Assembly: GCA_022826045.1 (NCBI GenBank)
Contig: JAJDVQ010000027.1
Location: 1 to 48,662 of the forward strand
Reading direction: 5' to 3'
DNA length: 48,662 nucleotides
Source of the DNA: Acidimicrobiia bacterium
GTDB taxonomy: Bacteria; Actinomycetota; Acidimicrobiia; Acidimicrobiales; Poriferisodalaceae
The notes below the pieces were generated by a model. That model saw nothing but the letters and a program-made list of their open reading frames with translations, made no database searches and was not told the DNA's origin. The stretch's first letter is position 1. The number at the start of each line of letters is the position of its first letter. The translations under genes were made by a program, and so were the position numbers. This document shows, in pieces, positions 31,351 through 40,305 of the stretch.

Positions 31351-33057
31351 CTAGGGCTCCCACAGGAGGGTGTCGGCCATGAACTGGCTCCAGGCGAACC
31401 AGAACGACTGGTGGCCCTCGATCGGATCACCGTCGGCGTCGACCGCACGCACCCCGCCGCCGTCGAGCTGCAGCGTGACGCCGCTGAGCTCGACCGTCCC
31501 GCCGGCTTCGAGCTCGGCCACGGCCGCGTCGACAGGGAACGCGACTGGCGTGCCGTCGTCGAGCACTACGCCGAAGACTTGGTCCTGCACGCTGAGACGC
31601 TCGTCGACGTCACCGACCGGGAAGATCGGCCCGTTGTCGTCACGGCCGCCCAGCGGATTGAACGGGTAGCTGCGCCCGATCCCACCGTCGGCGGCGATGA
31701 TCGTCGTGTCGGGATGGGCCGCCTTCCACTCGCCCCAGGTCGTGGTGACCACAGTGGTCTGGGGCAGCACGACGCCCTCGCGGCGCAGCGGACCCGAGAT
31801 GGCCCGGCCTGTGAACGTGTTGAACACCGACTTGGTGACGAGGTCGTACATGACCTTGTTCGACCGCGACAGCAGGCCCGAGGTGCGCAGCACCGGCGTA
31901 GCCACGCCGTCGGGCACCTCCTCGGTCAGGTACGCCTGGGCCGACCCGCACAGCGTGCAGTACGGCATGCCGATGCGGCGGCCGCCGAGCGTGTCATTGA
32001 TCATCTCGTGGATTTCCATGATGTGGCGGGGGTAGGCCCGGGCCTCGCCGCCGAGCACGACGGCGAAGACGATGCCGTCGTCGGGGTACCAGGAGCCGCC
32101 CTCGGCGTCGGTGACGCCCGGGTTGTCGAGGGCGGGGATGCAGCCTCGGGGGCACGGGCGGGGGTCGCCGAGCTCGCGGTTGTCGATGAGCACGCCGCCC
32201 CAGCTCACGATGCGCCAGTCGATGTCTGAGTCGGCGTCGTCGAAGAACGGCTGCCAGCCGGGCTCGACCAGCGTGAACAACCGCTCCTTGTACTCGGCGT
32301 AGCCGTCGAAGACGGGCAGGTCCCAGGCGAGCAGGTGGTCGGTCACCGACTGCCATGGGCTGCGCAGCGCCACGGGGTCGTCGGCCAGCCTGACGCCGGT
32401 CAGCGACTGGAAGGCCGAGATGGCCCCGTCGGTGAGTTCGCCCGGGGGAACGAACCTGAGCAGGTCCGAGACGATCCACCCGAGTCGAGGGTCGCCCGTC
32501 CGACCGAGCCGGGCGATGGCGTCGCCGCTGATGCCGCCTCGCTGCAGGCCGGACCAGATCATGTTGAGGTCGTTGAGCGTGGCGCGTTGCAGCGGGCCTG
32601 TCGACGCCTGCGGTGCGGGAGGGAATGTGTAGCCGAGGAAGTTGCGCAGCTGGCCGGTTTCGCGTGGGTCCAGAACCACGTCGCTCCCGCTCTCACCCTC
32701 GCTGGCGACCCCTGCCGACGTGTCAGCAGTGGTCCCCGAGGCATCAGCAATCACATCGGCAGACGTTGCCGACGTGGCTTGTTGGCCAGAGTCCTCACCC
32801 GACGCCGCTGCTGACATGTCCGATGTGGGTTCGGTTCCCGGCGGCGGCGTGCTCGTGTCGGAAGTGGCACAGGCCGCTGCCAGCAGCGCAGTCACAAGCA
32901 GCGCTGTGAACAGCGCGGTGATGCGCGAGGCGAACCTGGAGCGACTCGAGACGAACTCGACACGAGTGTGCGTGGCAGGGCTGAACCGGGCGAGGATGCG
33001 CCGGATCGTGCCGAGCAGTGTGGTTCCGGTGAGAAGGTCGCAGATGCGGAACCGCAC
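31351..33057 (-). CDS. DUF3179 lipoprotein
   Basis: The 568-residue protein has an N-terminal signal (ITALFTALLVTALLAAACATS) with lipobox Cys near residue 63, preceded by a long basic stretch. A Ser/Thr/Ala/Asp-rich linker follows, then a DUF3179 domain with RAYPRHIMEIHEMIND, the CTLCGSAQAY motif, LLSRSNKVMYD, TTWGEWKAAHPDT, and a closing GHQSFWFAWSQF. The role of DUF3179 is unknown; the paired Cys in YCTLC suggests redox or metal binding outside the cell. GTG 33057 is supported by a TANNNT box 6 nt upstream. The distance from start to signal helix is unusually long, so an internal start is possible. Confidence 0.83.
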   Translation of the reverse strand: MRFRICDLLTGTTLLGTIRRILARFSPATHTRVEFVSSRSRFASRITALFTALLVTALLAAACATSDTSTPPPGTEPTSDMSAAASGEDSGQQATSATSADVIADASGTTADTSAGVASEGESGSDVVLDPRETGQLRNFLGYTFPPAPQASTGPLQRATLNDLNMIWSGLQRGGISGDAIARLGRTGDPRLGWIVSDLLRFVPPGELTDGAISAFQSLTGVRLADDPVALRSPWQSVTDHLLAWDLPVFDGYAEYKERLFTLVEPGWQPFFDDADSDIDWRIVSWGGVLIDNRELGDPRPCPRGCIPALDNPGVTDAEGGSWYPDDGIVFAVVLGGEARAYPRHIMEIHEMINDTLGGRRIGMPYCTLCGSAQAYLTEEVPDGVATPVLRTSGLLSRSNKVMYDLVTKSVFNTFTGRAISGPLRREGVVLPQTTVVTTTWGEWKAAHPDTTIIAADGGIGRSYPFNPLGGRDDNGPIFPVGDVDERLSVQDQVFGVVLDDGTPVAFPVDAAVAELEAGGTVELSGVTLQLDGGGVRAVDADGDPIEGHQSFWFAWSQFMADTLLWEP

Positions 33058-33063
33058 GCGGCC

Positions 33064-33069
33064 ACCCTA
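33064..33069 (-). promoter_or_regulatory. -10 box TAGGGT for leaderless gene at 33057
   Basis: The TANNNT box on the minus strand ends 6 nt before GTG 33057. Confidence 0.5.
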
Positions 33070-33231
33070 TGACGCGGCAGGGTTCACTCTGCCCTCACCA
33101 CCTATCCGTTGAGCAGCGTTCGAAGCTGCTCGTGCCTCATCGGTACGCTCGGTCGCGAGCAGTTGCGGGAGGCGGTTGGCGTGGTCGGCAGTGCCAGTTT
33201 CAGCGGCCGGCGAGCGCCGGGAGGTTGCCCG

Positions 33232-33675
33232 ATGTTCCGATTGACATCGCTGGACCACATTGTGCTGCGGGTCGTCGACGTCGAGCGGAGCATGGATTTC
33301 TATACGACGGTGCTGGGCTGCAGCGTCGAGCACATCAACGACGAGATCGGCCTGTACCAGTTGCGGGCCGGCGATTGCATCATCGATCTCGTCGACGTGG
33401 CGGGCGTGCTCGGGCAGGAGGGTGGCCCGCCGCCAGGCCCGACTGCGAACAACGTCGACCATTTCTGCGTTCGGATCGAACCGTTCGACGAAGCCGATTT
33501 GCGTGCGCATTTCGCGGCCCACGGCGTCGAAGCCGGCCGCCTCTACAACAACTGGGGTGCCGACGGGCGCGGCCCGTCGATATACGTCAAGGATCCCGAC
33601 GGCAACACCGTCGAGCTCAAGGGCCCCCCGACTCAGCCGTACGACCCAGCAGTCGGCTACATCGCAGCCACATAG
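33232..33675 (+). CDS. VOC/glyoxalase-fold protein
   Basis: The 147-residue protein contains two VOC half-modules: MFRLTSLDHIVLRVVDVERS with an early His ligand, FYTTVLGCSVEHI, NNVDHFCVRIEPF with the second His, and the terminal IYVKDPDGNTVELKGPP with the Glu ligand. This His-His-Glu set is consistent with a metal-dependent lyase or dioxygenase, perhaps FosX/FosA-like or a virulence-protein STM3117-like lyase. GGGAGG lies 7 nt before ATG 33232. It is divergent from the DUF3179 gene. Confidence 0.83.
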   Translation: MFRLTSLDHIVLRVVDVERSMDFYTTVLGCSVEHINDEIGLYQLRAGDCIIDLVDVAGVLGQEGGPPPGPTANNVDHFCVRIEPFDEADLRAHFAAHGVEAGRLYNNWGADGRGPSIYVKDPDGNTVELKGPPTQPYDPAVGYIAAT

Positions 33676-33715
33676 GGGCAGCCATACAGGGACAGAGGCG
33701 TCCCGCCCCAAGAGT

Positions 33716-33721
33716 TACTGT
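33716..33721 (+). promoter_or_regulatory. -10 box TACTGT for leaderless gene at 33728
   Basis: The TANNNT box ends 6 nt before GTG 33728. Confidence 0.5.
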
Positions 33722-33727
33722 CTTCCT

Positions 33728-33913
33728 GTGTCGGCGTCCTTTCGTTTCTGGACGACCCTGCTCATGCTGGTCGGCGCCATCGTGCCGATCGCCGTAGCCG
33801 CGACGATGATCGGTGATCGCCCCGCATTGGCGCTGGCCATGTTCTTGACCGGTGCAGCAGTGCTCGTCATGGCTCGCTTCGCTTTCCGATGGATGCTCGA
33901 GGCGTCAGATTGA
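33728..33913 (+). CDS. Small two-helix membrane protein
   Basis: The 61-residue product is almost entirely two hydrophobic helices (FWTTLLMLVGAIVPIAVAAT and ALALAMFLTGAAVLVMARFA) separated by MIGDRP, with a short charged end. No family was recognised. A TANNNT box 6 nt before the GTG supports real expression. It ends 28 nt before the SDR gene in the same direction. Confidence 0.6.
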   Translation: MSASFRFWTTLLMLVGAIVPIAVAATMIGDRPALALAMFLTGAAVLVMARFAFRWMLEASD

Positions 33914-33941
33914 CGACCCCGAGCTAGAGCGCTTTTCCGAC

Positions 33942-34700
33942 ATGTCGGCCGATCAACGCTTGGAGGGCAAGCGGATCGTTGTGACCGGGGCGGGCGCCGG
34001 GATCGGTGCTGCCATTGCGGAAACGGCACGTGGCTACGGGGCCGAGGTGTTCGGCGCCGACATCGACCGGGACACCGATGTCGACGGGCACTACGACGTC
34101 GCCGACGAGGCCGATGTGGCCCCGCTGTTCGCAGCCGCCGTCGAGCAGATGGGCGGTATCGACGGACTGGTGAACAACGTCGGCATCGCCGGCCCGACAG
34201 GCCGCGTCGAAGACCTCGATCCGGCAGCGTTCGATCACTGCGTGAAGGTGAACGTGGGCAGCACGTTCCGCTGCACTGCGGCGGCGGTGCCGCTGCTAGG
34301 TACGGGCGGCTCGATTGTCAACATCGTCTCCACCGCTGGCATCTTCGGCTACCCGCTGCGGAGCCCCTACGCCGCCTCGAAATGGGCGGTAGTGGGCCTC
34401 ACCAAGACGTGGGCCATGGAGCTCGGCGAGCGCGGCATCCGGGTCAACGCCGTCTGCCCCGGCACGGTCGAGGGCCCGCGCATGGACGGTGTGATCGAAC
34501 AGGAGGCAGCCGCCACCGGAAGCACTGCCGCAGCGATCAAAGCCGTCTACACCGCACAGGTGTCGATGCACACGCTCGTCACCGGCACCGACATCGGCGA
34601 GGCCTGTTGCTGGCTGCTCTCGGATGCCGCCCGCTATGTATCGGGCCAAGTCCTCAGCGTCGACGGCAACACCGAAACCCTTCGGACCGCTACACCCTGA
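33942..34700 (+). CDS. Short-chain dehydrogenase/reductase
   Basis: The 252-residue SDR has TGAGAGIG for cofactor binding, an acidic residue after the second strand (GADIDRDTD) favouring NAD over NADP, NNVG, the catalytic Ser in NIVSTAG, Y-x-x-x-K (YAASKWA) and GQVLSVDGN near the end. The 'EQEAAATGSTAAAIKA' substrate-lid region resembles 3-hydroxybutyrate/2,3-dihydroxybenzoate dehydrogenase types, but the substrate is not determined. It may share an mRNA with the small membrane protein upstream. Confidence 0.87.
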   Translation: MSADQRLEGKRIVVTGAGAGIGAAIAETARGYGAEVFGADIDRDTDVDGHYDVADEADVAPLFAAAVEQMGGIDGLVNNVGIAGPTGRVEDLDPAAFDHCVKVNVGSTFRCTAAAVPLLGTGGSIVNIVSTAGIFGYPLRSPYAASKWAVVGLTKTWAMELGERGIRVNAVCPGTVEGPRMDGVIEQEAAATGSTAAAIKAVYTAQVSMHTLVTGTDIGEACCWLLSDAARYVSGQVLSVDGNTETLRTATP

Positions 34701-34902
34701 CGAACCCGGCAGACAATCCGATCGCCCCACCAGTTTTCGATGAGCGCATGAGGGAAGCAAGGGCAGCGAGCAGCACCCGTCCCGAGCATGCACGACCGGC
34801 ACGGCGTTCTTGATGGGTTCACGACGCGCGTGCGGGAATCGAGGCTTGCGACCGGAGCGGCCGTGCCCGCGAGACCCGTCTGCGGCGAAGCGGCCCTGGC
34901 GA

Positions 34903-35529
34903 TCAACCAGCGTCAGACCACAGCGTGGCTTCGTAGCCCGCTTCGAGGTCTTGGTCGATGGCGCTTGGCTCGGCCTGCAGCTCATGCTGGGAGGCCAAGA
35001 TCTCGCCCGCCGTGGGCACCGCGCCATCCGGCCACGTCGAGGTGTCCCAGAGGTTGGCGCGTATCAGCGCCTTGCCGCAGTGGAGGAAGCACTCGTCGAC
35101 ATCGACGACCACGGCCGTCTTGGGCACCCGATCCCCCACCGCCGTCGCCGCACAGACGTCGGGATCGGTCGTGAGCGAAGCAGCGCCGTTCACCCGCACC
35201 GTGTGATCGCTGCCGGGTACGAAGAAGATCAAACCGACCTGGGGGTTGTCCAGGAAGTTGGTGTACGAGTCGAGGCGGTTGTTGCCGACGAGGTCGCCGA
35301 AGGCCAAGCGTGCGCCGTCATCGAGCACCCGGGCGAACCCCGGAGGCCCGCCACGGGGCGACGCGTCGGTCCCGCCCGGGCCATGGGTCGCCAGCACGCA
35401 CAGTGGCGACATCGCCAGGAACCGCGCCGACTCAGCATCGATCGCCGGCACGTTCTTGTTGGCCACCAGCTTGGACGGCTGGCGGTAGATCTCCCGCAGT
35501 GCCGTGGTGTCGCTGACCCGTCCGTTCAT
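34903..35529 (-). CDS. Pyridoxamine 5'-phosphate oxidase-family flavoprotein (MSMEG_1061-like)
   Basis: The 208-residue FMN-binding split-barrel protein has FLAMSPLCVLATHGPGGTDA SP at the first strand, RLAFGDLVGNNRLDSYTNFL (the FMN-phosphate segment), VGLIFFVPGSDHTVRVNG and a C-terminal CFLHCGKALIRANLW. This matches the MSMEG_1061 group of FMN-dependent PPOX-type proteins, rather than true PNPOx. They are thought to reduce or bind F420/FMN-dependent substrates. ATG 35529 has an AAGGGA site upstream. The region 34701-34902 between it and the convergent SDR holds nothing recognisable. Confidence 0.85.
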   Translation of the reverse strand: MNGRVSDTTALREIYRQPSKLVANKNVPAIDAESARFLAMSPLCVLATHGPGGTDASPRGGPPGFARVLDDGARLAFGDLVGNNRLDSYTNFLDNPQVGLIFFVPGSDHTVRVNGAASLTTDPDVCAATAVGDRVPKTAVVVDVDECFLHCGKALIRANLWDTSTWPDGAVPTAGEILASQHELQAEPSAIDQDLEAGYEATLWSDAG

Positions 35530-35724
35530 CGCCCGTCCCTTTGCTGTTCTCATCCGTTCCGCTGCGTGGAACAGTTTGGCGTTCCCCGGACGCTCAGTGC
35601 TTCGTCAAAGCCCGCTGCACTCCTCGCATGCGGCACCTCAGACACACCTCGGCAACTCCGAGCGTCGCCGCAACGCCAGGCAACTGCGCACGTTCGGCAA
35701 GCCGGCGGGCAAGAGATTCGCAGA

Positions 35725-37410
35725 TCAGCAGTTCTGACGGACGTGGTCTCCCGTTGGGGTGCGGGGCTTGCGGGGCGGGGCTGGTGTGACCGTCCAGCCC
35801 TCACCGGGCGGCGCCGGTGCCGTGGGCGGGTGCAGCACCAGGTTGTACTCGTGGAGGCGCTGGTGGTGGCTGTGGCACAGCAGCGCAAGGTTCGCCAGGC
35901 TGGTGGGCCCCTCGTCGAGCCAGTGCTCGATGTGGTGACCTTCGCAGTGGATCGGCGCCCGGTCGCAGCCGGGCCACACACAGCCTTGGTCGCGGGCGAT
36001 CAGGGCCCGGCGGATGGCTGGGGGGATGGTGCGCTTGGCGCGGCCCACGTCGAGCACCTCGCCGGGGCCGCCCATCACCACCGGTATGACCTGAGTGTCG
36101 CAGGCGATCCTGCGCAGATCGGCCGCGCCGAGCACAGTGCCGGTCTCGGTAGTCGCCGCAGCACCCGGAACCGCCAGCAGATCGTTCGCAGGTCTCGGCG
36201 CCGCGCATGTGCACTCGGGATCAGTTGCGCTGTGCGGGGAACTGCCGCGCAGGTTGTCCAGGGTGGTGAGCACGATCATCTGCGTCGGACTCGGCACCAC
36301 CCAGCCGTCGTCACCCGAGCCCCCGCCAGCGACGGTTGACCTATCAGGGGCTGCGGGTGCCGCTTCGAGATCACCTGAGGCCGACCCAGCATCTCGAGCC
36401 GCAGAACCTGCATGCTGTGCCCAGGTGGGGCTCGAAGCGTCACCGCTAGCGGAGTGCGCGCCCTGCGCTGGTTCCGCGCTGCCGGTGCTCTTGGAACTCG
36501 CGTCACCTTCTTCCGCGCAATCAGCGCTCGGCGCGTCGGCGGACGTGAGCAGCCACACGAGCGCATCGGCGGCGCGTTGGGGAACGCTGCGCCGCTTGGA
36601 GTCGGGCAGGTCCTTGTCGCTGCGCCAGTTCCGCTCGATCGCGGCCACCAACAGGCGGTTGACGGCGTCGCCGGTCAGCGCATCGAGCTTCGCACGCAAG
36701 TGCCACATGCCGTCGTGCGAGTCGACCCACATCGATGCCGACCTCGCGGCGCGCTGGCGAGCCCGCCGCTGCGCGTCGCTCTCGCGCCGCCACGCCGCCT
36801 CGGCAGCACGCACGGTCTGCCGGGTCTGGTCAGCTGTCTGGTTCTCAGCCTGCTCGCACAGCTCATGCCGCACGTCATCAGGCACTTCTGCTGCGGCCAC
36901 CATCGCGGCTTGATCGGAGTTGATGTCACCGCGCCCCAGCGCTTCCGCTACCGGCGGCTGGGCGTTCACAGCCTGAGCTTCGCGTTCGATCCGACGCGCC
37001 AGCGCACTGCTGACCGCGGTGGCATTCACCAGCGTTTCTGCCCCCGATGCCTCCCCGCGGCGCGCATGCAGCCGACGCCGTACCGCTTCGGCAGCCAGCG
37101 CGCTGCGTGACCCCTCCAGCACGTTGATGGCGCGCTGCACCGCCTGCGCGCACCACACCAAGTCCTCATCGCCCACAGACCGAACCGCCGCCGCATCCAC
37201 CAACGGATCCCCACCAACCAGCGGCCCCACCGCAGCATCGACCGCGCACCGAACTACAGCACCACCGCCGCCATCCACGTCACCGCCACCGTCACCACCG
37301 CACTGTTGCGCCAAGCGCGCACGCATCTCCGCCAGGCAGGCCTTCCCCGCAGGGCGACCGCCCTTGCTGTGCGGGGCACCAACCGGCCGATGTCGTGCAA
37401 CCGAGGTCAT
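35725..37410 (-). CDS. DUF222/13E12-type HNH endonuclease-domain protein
   Basis: The 561-residue protein has the DUF222 helical domain (ALAAEAVRRRLHARRG, VAEALGRGDINSDQAAMVAA, WHLRAKLDALTGDAVN), a variable Ser/Ala/Gly/Glu-rich middle, and a C-terminal HNH motif: CVWPGCDRAPIHCEGHHIEH, then LALLCHSHHQRLHE with two Cys pairs for zinc. This family is multi-copy in actinobacteria (13E12 repeats) and is regarded as mobile or selfish DNA-like, though its activity is unproven. ATG 37410 is supported by TACGGT 7 nt upstream. The frame extends far upstream without conserved sequence. Confidence 0.87.
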   Translation of the reverse strand: MTSVARHRPVGAPHSKGGRPAGKACLAEMRARLAQQCGGDGGGDVDGGGGAVVRCAVDAAVGPLVGGDPLVDAAAVRSVGDEDLVWCAQAVQRAINVLEGSRSALAAEAVRRRLHARRGEASGAETLVNATAVSSALARRIEREAQAVNAQPPVAEALGRGDINSDQAAMVAAAEVPDDVRHELCEQAENQTADQTRQTVRAAEAAWRRESDAQRRARQRAARSASMWVDSHDGMWHLRAKLDALTGDAVNRLLVAAIERNWRSDKDLPDSKRRSVPQRAADALVWLLTSADAPSADCAEEGDASSKSTGSAEPAQGAHSASGDASSPTWAQHAGSAARDAGSASGDLEAAPAAPDRSTVAGGGSGDDGWVVPSPTQMIVLTTLDNLRGSSPHSATDPECTCAAPRPANDLLAVPGAAATTETGTVLGAADLRRIACDTQVIPVVMGGPGEVLDVGRAKRTIPPAIRRALIARDQGCVWPGCDRAPIHCEGHHIEHWLDEGPTSLANLALLCHSHHQRLHEYNLVLHPPTAPAPPGEGWTVTPAPPRKPRTPTGDHVRQNC

Positions 37411-37759
37411 GGCCGCCACCGTAAGAACGGGGTGTGACAGACACCTGCAGCCAGTCGACGTCGACAGCTGAGCAGCCGGTTTCGTGCGGCGGGGGTGATG
37501 GCCGCCACCGCGGACGCCGAGCATGACCCACGGCGGCCACCAGCGGGACTGCGCCGGGCGGCAGCTGATCGGCTTCTGACGGCGGAGATCATGACGGTCA
37601 ACGTAAACAGGGGGTGTTACAAGTGTTCGTTGCACCAGCCGCGCCGACGACGTAAAGGCAATGATTGGCGAGATCACCGCAGAGCGCTCATGCACTGGCA
37701 GCCGATGGCCGAAGGGCAGCACGGCTCAATATCGGGCAGCCCTGACGCCGCCGTCGCCC
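37411..37759. other. Gap with short direct repeats upstream of the HNH gene
   Basis: No gene was found. A 13-bp direct repeat ATGGCCGCCACCG occurs at 37409-37421 (over the HNH start codon) and 37498-37510. Two related motifs, CGTAAGAACGGGGTGTGACAG at 37420-37440 (given here with a core GGTGT-GACAG-ACACC inverted repeat just beyond) and CGTAAACAGGGGGTGTTAC at 37602, may be regulator sites. Confidence 0.3.
37418..37423 (-). promoter_or_regulatory. -10 box TACGGT for leaderless gene at 37410
   Basis: The TANNNT box on the minus strand ends 7 nt before ATG 37410. Confidence 0.5.
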
Positions 37760-37765
37760 TACCGT
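37760..37765 (+). promoter_or_regulatory. -10 box TACCGT for leaderless gene at 37772
   Basis: The TANNNT box ends 6 nt before ATG 37772. This helps to support a gene too short to trust otherwise. Confidence 0.5.
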
Positions 37766-37771
37766 TCCCTC

Positions 37772-37915
37772 ATGGCCGGAGCAACTCACATCAACCGCGG
37801 GCGGCGCGCCGAGGCTCGCCGCCCGACCGACGACGACAAGTTCCCAGAACGTCTCGCTGCCTCCATGCAGCGCCACCGCCGCATCCTCGACCGCCTCGCC
37901 GGCGAGGCCGAGTGA
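37772..37915 (+). CDS. Small basic protein upstream of DUF1697 gene
   Basis: The frame encodes 47 residues (MAGATHINRGRRAEARRPTD, then DDKFPERLAASMQRHRRILD), basic at the front and helical at the end. No family was recognised. Support comes from the TANNNT box 6 nt before the ATG, coding-like third positions and its position 10 nt before the DUF1697 gene in the same direction, which suggests one short operon. Confidence 0.5.
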   Translation: MAGATHINRGRRAEARRPTDDDKFPERLAASMQRHRRILDRLAGEAE

Positions 37916-37925
37916 GCCGCCTGCC

Positions 37926-38495
37926 ATGACCGCCCGCTGCGTCGTGCTGCCCAAAGGCATCAACGTGGGCGGGCACAACCGGGTGCCCATGACCGAGCTG
38001 CGCCCCAAGCTGGCCGAGGCCGGCTACACCGATCCCGTCACGATCCTCCAGAGCGGCAACATCATCGTCACCGCCGACCAACCCGACCAGCCCGACGATG
38101 CCACTGGCCCCGCTGCAGTGGCCGCCGCCGTGGCAGCATCCGTCCGGCAGCTGCTGGCCGACGAATTCGACGTCCACGTGGCCTGCGTGGCCCGCACCGC
38201 CGCCGAGATCGAGGCCGTCCTCGGGCGCAATCCCCTCCGCCACCTCGCCGATGACGGGTCGCGCTACCTCGTCAACTTCCTGTCGGACGAACCGAGCCCC
38301 GAGGCCGTGCGCGACCTCACCGAGGCCGACCACACCCCCGAAATCCTCCACATCGAAGGCTCAGAGGCGTACGTCTGGGCGCCCGACGGCATCAAGGCGC
38401 TCCGCCTGACATACGCGCATCTCGAACGCCACTTCGGCGTGACCGCCACGGCCCGCAACTGGAACACGCTCGAACGCATCGCAGCCAAGCTCTAG
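37926..38495 (+). CDS. DUF1697 family protein
   Basis: The 189-residue protein shows the DUF1697 pattern: an N-terminal CVVLPKGINVGGHNRVPMTE ('LRGINVGG..k..M..L'), then GYTDPVTILQSGNIIVTA ('tylqSGNvvf'), a helix-rich middle, and a C-terminal FGVTATARNWNTLERIAAKL ('g...TtRNwnTv.kl'). The family is widespread and of unknown function. It probably shares the transcript of the small gene at 37772. Confidence 0.9.
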   Translation: MTARCVVLPKGINVGGHNRVPMTELRPKLAEAGYTDPVTILQSGNIIVTADQPDQPDDATGPAAVAAAVAASVRQLLADEFDVHVACVARTAAEIEAVLGRNPLRHLADDGSRYLVNFLSDEPSPEAVRDLTEADHTPEILHIEGSEAYVWAPDGIKALRLTYAHLERHFGVTATARNWNTLERIAAKL

Positions 38496-38629
38496 CCCGC
38501 CAGCTCGACCTAGCTCGGCCCGTCCGATGCTGCCGAGGCGCGTCACCGGCCAAGGCACCGGGTTCAGCCTCGCAGCACTGTGCAGCAGCCCCGCCCCGCA
38601 ACGTTGCCAGTCCGCCGCGGACAGCCAGA

Positions 38630-39564
38630 ATGTCGGCCGTGACGTTGCTGGAGGTCGCATCGCTGACCAAGCGATACGGCTCGATCACCGCCGTCGACGA
38701 TCTGTCGTTCTCTGTGGCCCCCGGCGAAACGCTCGGGCTGCTGGGCCCCAACGGCGCCGGCAAGACGACCACGATGGGCTGCATCGTCGGCCTGCTGGAA
38801 CCCGACGGCGGCCACATCGCCGTCGACGGGTTGGCACCGAAGTCCAAAACGGTCAGCGCCATGGTCGGGTATGCAGCCCAGCGAACGGCGCTGTACCTGT
38901 CGCTGCGCGTGTCAGAGAACCTGGCCTACTTCGGCGGCCTGTACGGGCTGCGGGGCCGGCGCTCTTGGAGGCGGTGGCGAAGATCGTCGACCTGTTCGAC
39001 CTCGCCTCGCTGACCGGCCGCCGGGTGAACGACCTCAGCGTGGGGCAGGCGAAGCTCGTGCACCTGGCGTCGGCCGTGATCCATGAGCCCACGCTGCTGC
39101 TGGTCGACGAGCCGACGGCGGGCCTCGACGTGTCGGCGCGACGCCGGGTGATCGACGCCATCCGCCGCCTCGCGGCCGGGGGCACCGCGGTCATCTTCAG
39201 CACCCACTACCTCGAGGAAGCCGACGAGGCGTGCGACTCGCTGGTGATCATCGACCACGGCCGGCGGGTCGCGGCCGGTCCGCTCCGGGATCTGCTCGCC
39301 GCCAACCCCGACCAAGCCACGGTCATCCGGCTCGGCAACGGCGAGACGGTGTCATTCGACGACCGTGACCTCATGGCGGCGATCAACTCCGTCGATCAGG
39401 ACCAGATCGCCGAAGTGGTGGTGGAGCGGCCGTCGGTCCGAAGGCTGTACGAGCGGGTCATCGACAGCAGCGCAAACGGCGGGGGCGTCAGCATCAACAC
39501 GGGCCACACCGGCACCGGCACCGACGCCGATACCGGCGACGGAAGCAGCAGCGCAGATGGCTAG
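38630..39564 (+). pseudogene. ABC transporter ATP-binding protein with a -1 frameshift
   Basis: The two halves of one ABC ATPase lie in different frames. From ATG 38630: LLEVASLTKRYGSI, Walker A GPNGAGKTTT (39-48) and the Q-loop GYAAQRTALYLSLRVSENL, after which this frame degenerates (GRRSWRRWRRSS) and stops at 39013. From about 38960 the other frame continues with ALLEAVAKIVDLFDL, signature LSVGQ, Walker B TLLLVDEPTAGLD, the H-loop STHYLEEAD and a C-terminal DrrA-like tail, to the stop at 39564. One missing base near 38955-38970 (GGGGCCGGCG) explains it. This could be a real mutation, a sequencing error or, less likely, programmed slippage. The partner permease follows and is intact, so the ATPase may be functional in the real genome. 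Confidence 0.82.
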
Positions 39565-40285
39565 CACCCTCCTCGTCGCCCGCAACGAGCTGCGCCTGCT
39601 GCAGCGCGACCCGTTCCCGCTGTTCGTGCTGATCGGCATGCCGGGCGTGCTGCTGTTCTTCGTGACCGACGCGCTCATCGGCGGACCGGCTCACTCGGTG
39701 CCCGCCCTCGCTTCGCTGTTCGCCCTCATGGGCACCGGGTCGATGGGGTTCTCGTTCTTCCGGGAGCACGGCTGGGGCACCTGGGACCGGCTGCGCGTCG
39801 CCCCGGTCCGCACGATCGAGCTCGTCGCCGGCAAGGCCATCCCGATGCTGGCCGTGACCGCCGCCCAGCAGCTCATCATGGTGGCCATCGGCATCGCCGT
39901 GTTCAGCCTCGATGTGCCCGGCGGTGTGGCCCAGCTCGTCATCACGGCGCTGGTGTGCGCGGCGATGTACGTCGCCCTGGCGATCGCATTGACGTCGCTG
40001 TGCCGGACCATGTCGCAGCTCAACGCCGCCTCGATGCTCGGCACCATGGCGATCGCCGGCGCCGGCGGGGCCATCGCCAAGATCGCAGCGCTGCCGGGCT
40101 GGGTGCAGGCCATCGCCCCGGCCAGCCCCGTGTACTGGGTGATCGACGCCTACCGCAGCGTGCTCAACGGCGAGCAGGGATTCGGCCGCGCCATCGCCAT
40201 GCTGGTCGGGTTCGCAGCGCTCTTCACCGCCATCACCCTGTGGCAATTCCGAGCCCACAAGCCGAAAGAGGGCCTCGCCGGGTGA
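39557..40285 (+). CDS. ABC-2 type transporter permease
   Basis: The 242-residue membrane protein has six hydrophobic segments in the ABC-2/DrrB arrangement: ELRLLQRDPFPLFVLIGMPG at the front, WDRLRVAPVRTIELVAGKAI, the long central helices, and YWVIDAYRSVLNGEQGF before the last helix. ATG 39557 overlaps the stop of the ATPase gene (ATGGCTAG), so the two are translationally coupled and should form one exporter, typically for drugs or lipids. The intact permease argues that the frameshift upstream is recent or an artefact. Confidence 0.86.
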   Translation: MASTLLVARNELRLLQRDPFPLFVLIGMPGVLLFFVTDALIGGPAHSVPALASLFALMGTGSMGFSFFREHGWGTWDRLRVAPVRTIELVAGKAIPMLAVTAAQQLIMVAIGIAVFSLDVPGGVAQLVITALVCAAMYVALAIALTSLCRTMSQLNAASMLGTMAIAGAGGAIAKIAALPGWVQAIAPASPVYWVIDAYRSVLNGEQGFGRAIAMLVGFAALFTAITLWQFRAHKPKEGLAG

Positions 40286-40305
40286 CCGATTCCGCCTCAG
40301 CGGCC

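Noticed and set aside
34810..36339. A 509-residue plus-strand frame
   Set aside because: It runs antisense across the PPOX and HNH genes and bridges their intergenic gap, with no domain.
38940..38980. Programmed -1 frameshift in the ABC ATPase
   Set aside because: The site lacks a classical X-XXY-YYZ slippery heptamer, and no strong downstream structure was obvious. A mutation or read error is simpler.
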